The notes under the pieces are model-generated. The model did no database searches, was not told the DNA's origin, and saw nothing but the letters and a program-made list of their open reading frames with translations. A stretch of DNA of 64,000 bases, from positions 64,853,447 to 64,917,446 of the forward strand of contig NC_135783.1 of the NCBI RefSeq assembly GCF_051106095.1, read 5' to 3'. Shown in pieces: positions 44,360 through 54,777 of this stretch (positions are counted from its first letter, which is position 1; each line of letters begins with the position of its first letter). The translations under genes and the position numbers were made by a program. Origin of the DNA: Pogona vitticeps. Lineage: Eukaryota > Chordata > Lepidosauria > Squamata > Agamidae.

Positions 44360-47300
44360 ATCATCGTCGTCGTCGTCGTCGTCGTCGTCAGCAGCAGCAG
44401 CAGCAGCAGCAGCAGCAATAGTAGAATACAAGGCTAAATCTTTGACTAGTTTTGTAAAACAAATGCAAGTTTTAATGGGAAAAAACCCTTAAGCATTAGT
44501 TAAATATCCATGTAGTATGTATGCTATTCCTAATATTGCTGTTTTTTGCAGCTCTGATGGTGTTATTTCAAAGATCTGCACCTGGTTATAATATTTTATA
44601 AAATTCTGCAGCATTGTTCCCTATGCCTCGATGACTATGGGGACCACTGAAATGTTGATTTTCCAATTCTTTATCTTCAACTCTGGTATCCTCTGGAATT
44701 GCAATGTCAGTTATCCAGACATTTTGTTGTTGTTGTTCTGTTACTGCTATTTCTGATGTATTGTGCTCAACATGAATCCAAAACTTTCAGAAGATCTTAA
44801 CTTGGCCATTCTCTGGCACTTTCTGTACCTGATGTTCTCACGGACTCCTGGACGCTGACAGATTAGTTTTTTTTTTTTTTTAAGTAATGACCTGTGTATT
44901 AATTTTACAACTCCAATGTATCTAACTTTGTAATCTTGTCTGTGCATTTTTTAATTTATTTTGTAAAATGCTTGAGATGCTTTAGATAATTGTGGCGATC
45001 AGGTGCAATGAGGTTCTACAGAGTGTGCAGATCAGTGAGACAATGGCTGTGGGGATTCAAAGAGCAGAGGACTTGAGAGCTTCGTAGAGAAGTCTCTGTA
45101 CCTCACAAATTCCAGCATGCGCACAAGCCCTGACATATACCCAAAGGGCCTTTTGTAACCCAATATATGCTGTGTGGATTAAGAATGAGAAAGTGAAACA
45201 AATTATGGCTAAAATATTGCTAATTACACCTGCAATGTAATATGAATTGTGTACCTTTCGCCGGTACAAAGACTGCATAAATATAATTTCCTGTGTGCCC
45301 AGTCATGCAATAAATAATGCCTGTATGGATTTTGTAACTTGCAGCAATTTGTTGCCTAAAGCTTTACTGTTTGCGTTTTATAACAGTATAAAATGGCAAA
45401 AGGATTGGCCAAATTTGAAACAACAACAACAAAATGAAATATTCTCAGTCCATTATGTTATTAAGGACAAGAAGTAAGTTCTTGCGAAGAAAAACAGCAT
45501 TGTAAAACATTTATAGTTTAAATGTTTTTCACTGTAGCGCTTAAGATTTAAACTTAAATGATGATGTAACTTTAAATCTACTATGATCCTAAAGACACTT
45601 AAAAGGTAAAGGTTCCCCTTGACATTTAGTCCAGTCGTGTCCGACTCTAGAGCACGGTGCTCATCCCCGCTTCCAAGTCATAGAGCCAGTATTTGTCCGA
45701 AGACAGCTTCTAAATAGACATATGTGGTTTCATGCTGATAATTTTGTAACGTGCCTTTTAATTTCTCTATCTATGTGTATTTGCACTTAGAATATATTTT
45801 CCTGAGGGTTACTTTTATTGAAAAATGGTGATGATATTTAGAGGCAGTTTCCCCCCACCCTTTATTTCTGCTTTCTTCTCCCCTGCGCCATCCCTCAAAT
45901 CTTAGGCACATTATTATGCAGCATTCAAAAAGTCTTTTTTGTTTGAAACTTGCAACGTTAATGTTAGAAAGAAAATGTGAATATTATTTTTAAAAGAAAA
46001 ATGATGGTTTAATTTATCTGAAACGTACATATTATTTTAAATGATCAGAGTTTCTCATCAGGTAGTATCAGGGATAGAAATGTACTACTTTGAATCTTAT
46101 TAATTTTTTAAACAGAATTAGCATCTGTACCAGCTATGCACAATCCCTGCCCAATTAATCATAGTTTTAAAAAGTAAAATATATTATGTAACATTATGAA
46201 ATTACTTTGCACCACTACATTACAAGTTCAGCTAATTTTAAACAGGCTACATCAGCACAGAGTGGCATAAAAATAAAGAACTCTACTTTCACAAGACTTC
46301 TCTACTCAGATTTCTAAGTAACAAACACTCAGCTTCTCTCCACAAGAAGAAAGGACACCTCCTGTCTTAAGAAAGCTAATATATCAAGCAGTCTCTACAA
46401 ATCAATGTTAAAATACAGGTTGTAGTCTTATTAGCATGCTATTAATATGTACATAAAATGTAGTCTGTGTCTCAACCTAAATACACAAATTGGGAAATCA
46501 AAGAGAAAACCGTCACACCTTTTGCTGGCTTCCCTCAGCTTTTATTTTATGTTAAAACAACTTCCTTAAAAGAATTTCCTCTTCTAAAGAAAACACTTCT
46601 CCATATTTAAGAGGAGAATACTGCATTAAATTCTCTTTATAGCTATGTAATCACAGTGGCAGTAGGAACCCTTTTATGATGATCTCATGGATTTTAACTG
46701 CATTGAATGTTAACAAGGAATAATAACTTTGAACAACAGTTCAGACTTTATTTTTATCTGTTGAGAGACAAAAAAACTTGCTGTTTGAAATAAATGTATC
46801 TTACTTTAGAATAGAATGAAGAATAGGCCATTTAAAAAAGCAGTAAAATAATAGTTTAATAGTTGTGGGAATGGAGAGCTCCAGTTGAATTATTCACTGT
46901 AGAAAAAACTTTGGATACATACGAGTCAAGTTGACCACTATGTGAGAGTTGCAGTAACTGACCTTAAATCTGTTCATAACTCTTTATGACTCACTAGTAA
47001 ATTACATCACCCTCTGCAAATTTCCTTTTGTGCCTTATGTTATTTCACCTTAATTTTACTTATTACCATGGACTGCATTGATTACCAAGAAACCAAAATA
47101 CAGGTTGGATTAAGTGTCATTGTACAGACAGGTCCTCAAAAGATTGGGACTTGTCTGTCAGCAACCAATAGTGAATTTTATAATAAGACTAAGCCCACAA
47201 CATAGAAACAAAGATGGTCAAATATATAAAATAATTTCAGGATGCCTGAGAGTGAAACTACACTCTGTGTTTGATATAGCCACTGCTATTAAAAATAAAA

Positions 47301-48350
47301 CACACCCAGTATTTTGAAAGTCCCTCTTGCTTGTATAACATCATGGTATATTGGCTTACCTGTGCTAATGTCTCTTCCACTAGACATGTTCCAGCCTGTA
47401 CCAGAGGTGGCGAAAATTGTGCAGTGGATTAGTGGACATCACAGGATGAGCCAGAGATATGGACGAGACAGACCTATTAGACAGTGCGGAGCACCAGCTT
47501 AGGCTGCAGATTTAGAGTGTCATAAAAGGGCAGAAAATTGTGAGAGAGATAATATGTTGCGATGCATTTGTTCTGCCAGGGATGGGAGAAGCCCCTGGGG
47601 GATTTTCTACTTCATGTTCTAAAATAATCTGATTGACATATAAGGCATTATGAACCTTGACATTGTAGGGTGGGGGAGGGCAGCTAAGCTACATGATTGA
47701 TTGACTGATTAATTGATTGGTTGATTGATTTTAAATGTTTGTATATTCCCAATGGCAATGTCTTCAGGGTGGTTTACAAGTATTAAAACAAAAAGAATCA
47801 ATAAAATAACAATTTCTACAGTATTTTTTTAAAAAATCTGAAACGGAATTAGGATTTTAAAGTAATAGAATGCTATAATATTAAAATGTGGAGAGCCAGC
47901 AATAACATGTAAACAATAAATCCCCAAAAAACAAAATAAAAACCTGTGAATGCCTATCAGAAGAGGAAGATTTTAGCCCAATATCTCAATGCCACCAATG
48001 AAGATGTCAGGCAGCTCACTCTTGGGAAAGCAATGTACAGAGAGAAGAGCATTTTTCACCTAAACCTTCCCTCCTGTTTAAAAATGCTATACATTTGGGA
48101 GACATTGCATCAGCTCCTATAGCAGCATGTAGAATGTGCCATGTTTTTCAAATAAAACAGGAGTGGCAAACACCAGCAGCAAAACAACCTTCCTGTTAAA
48201 GAGAGCAGTCCACGTATAATGCTTCCTTTAAAACACTACACAATGGTTAACATGTATTGGAACATAAATGGTCACACAGTATGTATGTATGTATGTATGT
48301 ATGTATGTATGTATGTATGTATGTATGTATGTATGTATGTATGTATGTAT

Positions 48351-48410
<60 letters not shown>

Positions 48411-51400
48411 TATCCCGCCTATCTAGTCGATTAAGACCACTCTAGGCGGCTAGAGTAGTATACTATACAGATGTGACAGGATGCAGGATGGGTTAAATGT
48501 TATTATGAAACACTCATATGAATCTTCAGATGAGTACTGATTCTTTGATGTCAAAATTATGCATAAATATTTATACATTAAGCCTGTTTACTTTTAACAG
48601 TGTATTCTTATGCTATATAAGCCAAGAAGGATAAAAATCACCCTGCACAGTTACAGATATTCCAGTTAAATAACAACACTGCTCATTTTTCAAATTTGTA
48701 TATTTTTTCTTTGTGTTGATGAAAGAATACTACATCCATAGTGACCATAAAGCATTGCTAGGGCTTGATGAAATAACAAAGAAATGCAGGCAAATGCTCC
48801 TCTCCATACCATTTGAATTTCAGTAACTTTATTGGTACTATAAATTTTTAAAGTGTGGAGAAAGTTAAAACAATGAAGCAGCAGTAAAAAGGCTGTAGCT
48901 CAGTCCCTGCCCCACCTCCAGCATAAGGGCATGCCTTACTTTCATAATTTGTCAGCAGGTTCTGTTTATGAACAAGATGCTTCACTTTTAATGGTCGTTT
49001 TCAATTGTGGCCATCTTCAAAAAGCGTTGTCTTTCAGTCTGGATTTGTTTGCCACTGAATGTCTCTCTCTGGTTTCACCAAATGAATGACTAACATTTCA
49101 CTGTTCACCTAACAGGAAAATAACATCTGAGATCAAGACAAAACAAAGGCATTTCATATGTTCATATGACAGCAGTTTGGATAAGGGACTCCATAACTCA
49201 GTCACAAATTATACTGCTGTTGCACTGTAACAACCCTCTGTACTCCAAACAACACCTTTAATGAGTTGCTTAGATTTTTGCTTTCTCCCCCCTCCTTCTC
49301 AAAGGGAATCTAAACAAGTCTGAAATAAAGTAATAAGATGTAACTTTAAAAAAGTAATAAATAGTTGGTTGTAACATGTATTAACAGTCTGCTGCTAAGA
49401 GTGCAAGTATATGGTTAAATACACAGGATTTTCGCCACTTATAACATGGGTGAATTTGAAGTATTTTTTTACTGACTGCATGACGCAAAGGCTGATTCAG
49501 ATTGGCCCAGCCTTTTTTTTGCTCCTAAAGCAACTTTTTCAAACCAGAATGATTTGAACAGGCTTTTTCCTATGTACTAAGTTGTGACATATCCTTGTAA
49601 AGAAAGGGGCATGTCTGTAGGTGGTGCTTCAGTGATGTAGGCAGATAAGATGTGATTTTCAGACTCAAGCGGGGCAGGAGGACATTCAAAAGCAAAGCAC
49701 CATGATTTTAATGTGGGGTTAGTTGCGAATCCTGTCAAACACTGTGAGCTTCAGATCGTATGGGAAGGCCCTTTTGTTGCAAAGCAAAAGCTTAGTTCTG
49801 TTAATTACTTACCTGACAGGTCTGAAAGTGGACTTTAAAAGTTTATCTGCCCAATAGTTTAAAACCATATGTGACCAGAGATTAGATAATTCTGTTACAG
49901 TGGACCCTTGACTTACAGACGGCTTGACTTACAGACTTTTTGAGTTACAGTCTTCTCTGGCCGCAAAATTTAGGTTTGACTTGCAGCCTGAGAATTGACT
50001 TAAAGACCAGAAAAAAACCAAAATGGAACAAAAACGGCATGTTACGGGATTAATCGGTTTTCAATGCACTGTAGGTCAATGGAGACTTGACCTACAGACT
50101 TTTTGGCTTGAAAACCACCTTCCAATACGGATTAAGTTCTCAAGTCAAGACCCCACTGTACTTGAAAGTAAGAGAAAAGAGTAATGTATGGGGAGGGAAG
50201 ATGTTGATCCTTGTTATGGAATCATTCTGATATGTGAAATATGATGTATTTTGCAAAATTGTTCTGTACTCTTTTACTGTTAAGTACCTTTCCATGTTAT
50301 TTTTCTATAGACAGGTTTTTGAGAAATGTAGTAATCTGAATCTTTAATTGAGAAACTGGCTTTACAGTGAACCATAAAAGAATCAGCATAGGTGGGATCA
50401 GAGGAAAGAAGGATCAGCAGAGGCAGGACCAAAGGAAGGAAGGAAAGAAGAGGGGCTTTGGTCTGTGAATGCAACTCACACTGCATCCAGTGAAAAGGGT
50501 GAACTCCCAAATCAATCTGCAGTCCCTGCGTGAGCACTGAATGCAGTTACAAACATAATACAAGCTGTTAATCAAACTGCAGCAAAGCTGAAACATTCCA
50601 ATTTGGCTTTCAAGTGTAGTCACACCCTAAGAGGGATTACAGCCACTGAATACTTGCATTTCTGAAAAGGTCCTGCTTTAGTCTGTTCCCAACAATTGCA
50701 AATGTTGGGAACAGACTAAACTAGACTGCACCAACCAACATCAGAGAAAATGCGGCCGAAACAACGATCTTTGTCTCCTAATTTGACTATCCGGATTTGC
50801 CCTCTTCCAAATTACTTTATATATGCTTGACCCCTCTGCTTATTTCTAGCTTCTGTTTGATCTCTAGGTCTTCTTATTAGAAAGTAACACTCTGGGACAT
50901 CTAAAAGTAATTCAGAAGCAGCAGACAAAACCTGCAAGAGCTGAGATGTTTGCCTCAGCTATGTTTATGAGGTTGTTGTTGAAACTCTGTCTGCTGAAAC
51001 AAAAAGCCCAGTTGAAATTTTTCTTTAAACCTATAACTGACCTGACATGAATAATACTTGCTAGAGTTTGTACATATACTTTTGAATTCTGGGTCAGTGT
51101 CATATTTTTTTTACATTTCATTACCTATTATCCCCAAGATTCCAGACTTTACCAAAAACCAACATTTTAAAACTAGAAATCCTGCACAATTCTATGCTTA
51201 ATTATTAAGTAGTATATTTAATTGAAGCTGATGTGCACTAACTTCTCTAGCAACTTATGTCTAAGAAACCAGTTGGAAAGTCAGTATTCGCAATATCACT
51301 TTTCTCTCAGTGCATTATATGAATTTAATATAAATTAGAAGATGGAAAATTATTTTACAATAGCAACAGTTTAAAGTAGATTTGTTCCACATATTCCAAT

Positions 51401-54260
51401 CTTTTGAAGAGTCTTATTAAAATGGTTATCCTTCCACTCTGGAAAATACTATTTATAAACAGAGTGCACAAAATCCACCATTAATCATTGCTTTTATACA
51501 AGGAGGAGGGGAAGGCAAAAGACATAGGGATTGTCAAAACTCATTTCGTTTTCTCTCAAAAATATTTTCCTTCAGACGAACAGTAATTGTCTTGTCTAAT
51601 GAAACAAAGTTGAAGGGGAATAGAAAAAGTCTACAATAAGATTTATAAGCCTGTCAGCAGGAATATGTAGCCACAAATTACTGAGTAAATGAAACATCCT
51701 GCTTCCTAAGCCTGAGTTTGTGAATCTTAGGTCAAAGCATTTGGGGTGGAGCAGAAGCACCAGGCAGTGTTAGGAATACCTGCTGAGCCCTAATTGATGC
51801 CCACTGTTGTTAATGGCTTCCTGTGGTTGAATGTTTACTTGTCATTTGTTCTGAGCTTGGTTTCCCAGCCACTAGGAAAAAAAAATACTTATCAAAATTT
51901 AATCTTCTTTTTCAAAAGTGCATTCCCAGTCATAAAGTGCCTTTCTGCAAATTGTCTCATGATACGAAATACCTCCAGACAGTACCACAGTCAAGTAGTT
52001 ACCTGGTAAGGTCCAAGTTTCTGCTTAGTTTTTTTAAAATTGCAATTACATTGTTTTAGGAAATGTTACTGATACTGAAAAATGTACCAGGAAATATGGC
52101 TATCATTTTATCCCATCTGGGATGTCAGAAAGGATACTCTCTATAGGCAAAACATCCTGAAATATATAGCTCTCGACACTAGCTTCCCTTCCTATCCTGG
52201 CGATTGGTTTTGTATTTATTGCTTCCACTTGTGTTGGGTAGAAAATGCCCATAGATCTGGATTGCAAGAGTTTGTGCGGTAGAAAAAGAGTACTTTACAA
52301 TCGGAACCTTACTTGCATATCTGGTAGTATTGTCAGCTTAATTGAGCATCAAAAGAAGTACTGTATAATCTGTATGGAAAGTCCTGAGTATTGAAGACTT
52401 CTCCTTATACAGACAGCAGTCACAGTGTGAGTTTACAAAGATTTCAGCCTTCCTATGCTTCCAGTTCAAGGTACCATCTGTTCATTTTAAATCTCCTAAT
52501 GCTAATTGTTAATTAGCATTAGAAAGTCAGGCATTACCTTATCACCAGGAAAATAATTTTAAACCATCAGTTTAGATCAAAGTACTACATAAGTATTGGA
52601 AGTTACTCAATTTAAGTTATAGCATTTTTAAAAATCAAACAGAAGTGGATAGGCCTTTGACTTTTATGTAGATTTTCCTAGTAATCTGTCCTTCTAGACA
52701 TTTGCTTTGTTTTCTTTGAATTACAAATAGATCCTAAAGAGCAACTCACAGCCCTTTGTGAAAATGCTTGTTATCTGCAGGAACTAGCTTATAATCTATA
52801 TAACCTTAAATTAATTCTTAAATGTAGATTTTTCACTTCTGTATAGGCAGTAGCAAAACACTTCTTAACTATTGAAAAAAAAGCCTTTTCCATTCAAAAG
52901 TGAATTGATATAATATATTTTTGCCAATTTACAATTATATGCTTTTTTCTTTAATGAAAAGTGATCTGGCAGGTGTGAGAGGCCTGCTTCCCTTCCCTGG
53001 TACATTGTATGCTTTTATCATTGAGCTTTTTTGTTGTTACAGACATATGGTAGTATGTGTGTAATAGATAATAGACAATGAGCGTGTCCTACAAAATAGG
53101 TATATTACCCTGTAGGAGGAGGCTTGCATTTATTAACTTCTTTCTTTCTGATTGATTTAGTACTGGAAATTGAGTAAGGAAATCTATTGAAATGTAAAAT
53201 ATTTTCATATATTAATGGGGGTTTGTTTTCTAACCTCATATTTAATCATGTCTGTCATTTTGGCGTATCTTTAGATGCCTGCTTAAAGGTGGAAGTGGAT
53301 CAATATATTAAAGAGCTGTACTGTTGTTTTTACTGTAATTACAATAGGTACTGCAATTCTATTTGAGCTGCACAACTAGTGCAGCTCAAATAGAATTACT
53401 GCATATATTGTGTTTTTATGGCTGGACATATTCAAAAACAGTATCTTAATCTATCTGTATTTTCTTTCAAATAGAAGTCACTGTATATAATAAATAGCAT
53501 AACATGTATTTCAGTTACATGGGTAGCTTGTGCAATTAATGTGATTGCTCTTAATCTACAGGCAGGTAGATTGGCTGAATAGCTCAGTGAGTTAGGTATC
53601 TGGCTGAAGAACCAGAGGTTGGGAGTTTGATTCCCTACTCTGCCTGCCAAGAGAAGAGAGAGCCTGTGTACAAGCTGTGCAGTCCCAAGAGTACTCAGGA
53701 GAAGTGATAAACCACTTCTGAGTACCCTATACCTAGAATGCCCTGGAATAGGATGCTGTAAATCAGAATTGATTGGACAGATCACAATTGTTATTAGAGA
53801 GGCTCAAAGGAAAGAACAACACATTTCTTCCCCTCCCCCCCAATCATTGCCAATATCATGAGCTATACTTTTAAAGCTAGACAGGGAGAGACAAGTTTTA
53901 TGAGCTGAATGTTTCCATTTACTTTTCAATTCTTGCAAAATTATATCTGGACAACAATTTCCTGGTAAAATATTGTATTCACTTACATTTGATCATCTAT
54001 CACAAGATATGGAAATTATTGGAATAAATAAGATTGTATTTGCTTCTGATACTTGTTATCTGATAAAATATTTATTATCCTTCTATTTTTTTTCTCTAAC
54101 TTCATTTTCTTTTAAGATTATTGGGTTGCAGAATGAATTAACTAAACTTGGAATCATAAAGAACCAGCAAGATTATGAATACTTTTGGAATCTTGTCCAA
54201 GAGAACATTTGTGGTTCAAAGCTGAAAGAAAAGCTTCCAGACATAAAAGCAAAAAGCTGA
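32496..54260 (+). CDS. Unrecognised small spliced gene (at least four coding exons, about 166 aa)
   Basis: Coding segments are 32496-32579 (start exon, acceptor at 32478), 40073-40189, 44065-44220 and 54117-54260. All have AG/GT borders and all boundaries are phase 0, so they join in frame. Pieces read MATSFQPYRKSTFPPLLDSY, NVPDQQKVETGNKRKTRNNS, HYLETYKNLYKLRNMLCEHY and IIGLQNELTKLGIIKNQQDY, ending IKAKS-stop. The product is Lys/Glu/Gln-rich with probable helical or coiled-coil stretches in the last three exons and no signal peptide or membrane helix. It follows PRR18 on the same strand. I do not recognise the family. An additional exon inside the long introns, or alternative 3' exons, cannot be excluded. 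Confidence 0.7.
32820..32950. mobile_element. hAT-like MITE
   Basis: Almost palindromic: TTAACCTTGGGTTACTCAGG at the left is inverted at the right. An 8-bp target duplication TACTAAGT lies at 32812-32819 and 32951-32958. Confidence 0.8.
33369..33399. repeat. (CCTT)n microsatellite
   Basis: About eight CCTT units in an intron of the unnamed gene. Confidence 0.9.
33794..33929. mobile_element. hAT-like MITE, same family as 32820
   Basis: Inverted ends CACTGGTTCTTAACC and GGTTAAGGACCACTG. Perfect 8-bp target duplication CTTTAAAT at 33786-33793 and 33930-33937. Confidence 0.88.
34346..34474. mobile_element. hAT-like MITE
   Basis: CAGTGGTCCCCAACTTTGGG at the left is inverted as GGTTGGGAACCACTG. 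Target duplication ACCTAAAG/ACCTAATG. Confidence 0.85.
34543..34752. repeat. Inverted-repeat element with hammerhead-like core
   Basis: GCATATCAAGCCAAAAAT near 34576 is inverted at about 34735-34752. In between, CTGATGA, GTGGA/TCCAC and a degenerate GAAA region are followed by AGTCTTGAAG, which pairs with CTTCAAAGACT just before the core. Confidence 0.55.
34760..38940. other. Intron of the unnamed gene, no element firmly recognised
   Basis: About 4 kb without a supported exon. 36.7-37.5 kb has a somewhat retroelement-like texture, but I could not match it to a family. A short hAT-like phrase lies near 38.74 kb. Confidence 0.4.
38950..39179 (-). mobile_element. tRNA-derived SINE, antisense
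   Basis: TGGATAGCTCAGGGAGTGGG-type tRNA head on the minus strand near 39165. The body has a tail matching TTTCAAGTCAATTCCAATTT. Family is close to that at 53562. Confidence 0.55.
39512..39686. repeat. Retroelement 3' tail followed by (AAATC)n then (AATC)n
   Basis: ACCACCCAGAGTAGACCCTT and GATGGGCGGGATAGAAATC form a LINE-type 3' end. The tail is a pentanucleotide array (to about 39627) that turns into a tetranucleotide array. Confidence 0.8.
40073..40189 (+). CDS. Unnamed gene, second coding exon
   Basis: 39 codons between TTTTTACCCAG and GTAACG. The other two frames contain stops. Ends LSDERKEELIKKALQEQ. Confidence 0.7.
41014..41870 (-). mobile_element. RTE-BovB LINE, 5'-truncated, with inverted 5' segment
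   Basis: Minus-strand BovB C-terminus: LKLRFQYFGHLMRREDSLEK, GRPRMRWLDSVIEVTNMNLA, VVHGVTKSWTRLND. Upstream lie DFTFLGSMITADGDSSPEIK and the RT box NNLRYADDTTLMAESEEELR. A 58-bp segment at about 41813-41870 is an inverted copy of 41326-41383, as expected from twin priming. A 12-bp direct repeat CAAACCTGCTAT lies at 41002-41013 and 41871-41882. BovB is abundant in squamates and known for horizontal transfer. Confidence 0.9.
42786..42951. repeat. (TTTA)n with shared retroelement tail
   Basis: About 27 TTTA units, slightly interrupted, then TATCCCGCCTATCTAGTCGA and ACCACTCTAGGC. The same tail occurs at 48409. Confidence 0.9.
42985..43150 (-). repeat. Repeat with hammerhead-like core
   Basis: Minus strand: CTGAGGA, GGTGGTCTTGTCCAC, AAAAGCTCACATT, then GTTAGACTTTAAGGAGCCAC. 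Same family as 15677, 16855 and 34543; the flank GTAGCCATGTAAGTCTGTGG is shared with 34.55 kb. Confidence 0.55.
44065..44220 (+). CDS. Unnamed gene, third coding exon
   Basis: 52 codons between TTTCTTTCAG and GTAGGC. Strongly helical: KVQKQRIQIQLSNLRCRKQF. Confidence 0.72.
44308..44417. repeat. (GAT)n-(CGT)n-(CAG)n compound trinucleotide array
   Basis: About 17 GAT, nine CGT and ten CAG units in direct succession, 88 bp after a splice donor of the unnamed gene. Confidence 0.92.
44500..44960 (-). mobile_element. Possible Dong/R4-type LINE 3' fragment
   Basis: Minus-strand pieces such as IPEDTRVEDKELEN and CQRPGVRENIRYRKCQRMAK recall the C-terminal part of R4/Dong-type LINEs. The adjacent (GAT)n would fit a simple-repeat tail. 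Strongly decayed. Confidence 0.35.
45387..45473 (+). other. Exon-like segment, unsupported
   Basis: 87 nt between TTTTATAACAG and GTAAGT, open in one frame (KWQKDWPNLKQQQQNEIFSV). That frame is not the phase-0 frame of the neighbouring exons, which would hit a stop. It may be an alternative exon or chance. Confidence 0.25.
45604..45712 (-). mobile_element. tRNA-derived SINE 3' fragment
   Basis: Antisense match to the tail of the SINE at 11602: GGTAAAGGTTCCCCTTGACA and CCAGTCGTGTCCGACTCTAG. Truncated at its 5' end. Confidence 0.75.
45713..48280. other. Intron of the unnamed gene, no gene recognised
   Basis: A/T-rich and largely unique. Near 47.74 kb a LINE-tail-like phrase (CAGGGTGGTTTACAAGTATT) occurs. 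Nothing else is supported. Confidence 0.45.
48281..48454. repeat. (GTAT)n-(TTTA)n with shared retroelement tail
   Basis: About 17 GTAT units change into about 14 TTTA units, then the same tail as at 42.9 kb (TATCCCGCCTATCTAGTCGA). Confidence 0.9.
48455..49897. other. Intronic A/T-rich DNA, nothing recognised
   Basis: No exon, tRNA or clear repeat visible. Confidence 0.45.
49898..50158. mobile_element. Tigger-like MITE
   Basis: CAGTGGACCCTTGACTTACA at the left and CAAGTCAAGACCCCACTG at the right, TA on both sides. The right end is shared with the element at 28026; the left end is more diverged. Confidence 0.82.
50677..50720. repeat. Perfect 18-bp hairpin
   Basis: TTTAGTCTGTTCCCAACA (50677-50694), 8-nt loop, exact complement (50703-50720). 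Confidence 0.88.
50721..52495. other. Intronic DNA, nothing recognised
   Basis: A/T-rich, no supported feature. Confidence 0.45.
52496..52522. repeat. Perfect 12-bp hairpin with 3-nt loop
   Basis: CTAATGCTAATT, loop GTT, exact complement. Confidence 0.8.
53355..53397. repeat. Perfect 19-bp hairpin
   Basis: AATTCTATTTGAGCTGCAC (53355-53373), loop AACTA, exact complement (53379-53397), about 720 bp before the last coding exon of the unnamed gene. Confidence 0.9.
53562..53793 (+). mobile_element. tRNA-derived SINE
   Basis: tRNA-like head GGCTGAATAGCTCAGTGAG with B-box-like GGGAGTTTGATTCCC at about 53619-53633, then a non-tRNA body ending in AATCAGAATTGATTGGA. The internal promoter boxes are recognisable. 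Confidence 0.7.
54117..54260 (+). CDS. Unnamed gene, terminal coding exon
   Basis: 47 codons plus TGA after a long pyrimidine tract and AAG acceptor. Contains DYEYFWNLVQENICGSKLKE. Confidence 0.7.
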   Translation: MIGLQNELTKLGIIKNQQDYEYFWNLVQENICGSKLKEKLPDIKAKS

Positions 54261-54603
54261 GTATCTATACCAATTCCATGATGCAAATTTCACCTAAGGA
54301 AATTTTGACCATTATAGTTTAATTTGATAGAAAAGAACATCTGTTTGAAAAGAATTTCAAAGAAGGACAAATTTCAGAGAAATTATGCTGGTCAAGGTTC
54401 AGATTTTTGTGTGTGCACCTCGCTTATCAGATAGCTGAGGACATATGTAAATATTATTTCTTTTGTTGTAGAGTCATCTCTGTGCAACTCTTCCCCACAA
54501 CTTTCCACAGTTTAGTAAAAGTCGTTACAGACGTCATATGACAATTCCTCCCACAGAGCTTTTGGGGATGTCAGCTTCATTAAAGACATCTTGTCCTATA
54601 GAG
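54261..54603 (+). other. Probable 3' UTR start of the unnamed gene
   Basis: Follows the TGA at 54258-54260. No canonical AATAAA is seen close by (ATTAAA near 54576), so the transcript end is not determined. Confidence 0.35.
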
Positions 54604-54777
54604 CAGCTGTTCTCAATCATTTTGGGCCCACACAATATGGAGGACATATAGGCCAAATCAGGATTGTGGAAGATGCAGAACAAATCTTATAAGGTGGTGT
54701 GTGAGGAATTGTTTTCAGTCTTCAAATATTCCATGGTTCCCAGGGAGACATATGCTTCCCCTAGTTGAGAATGGCTG
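54604..54777. mobile_element. hAT-like MITE
   Basis: CAGCTGTTCTCAATC and inverted GTTGAGAATGGCTG, with target duplication CTATAGAG/CTGTAGAG. Confidence 0.72.

Noticed and set aside
44308-44417. Coding polyglutamine/polyaspartate tract
   Set aside because: Lies after a splice donor in an intron with stops nearby; treated as a microsatellite.
32496-54260. Identification of the unnamed gene as C6orf118
   Set aside because: C6orf118 is on the same human chromosome arm, but its C-terminus as I remember it does not match, and its expected position is beyond PDE10A.
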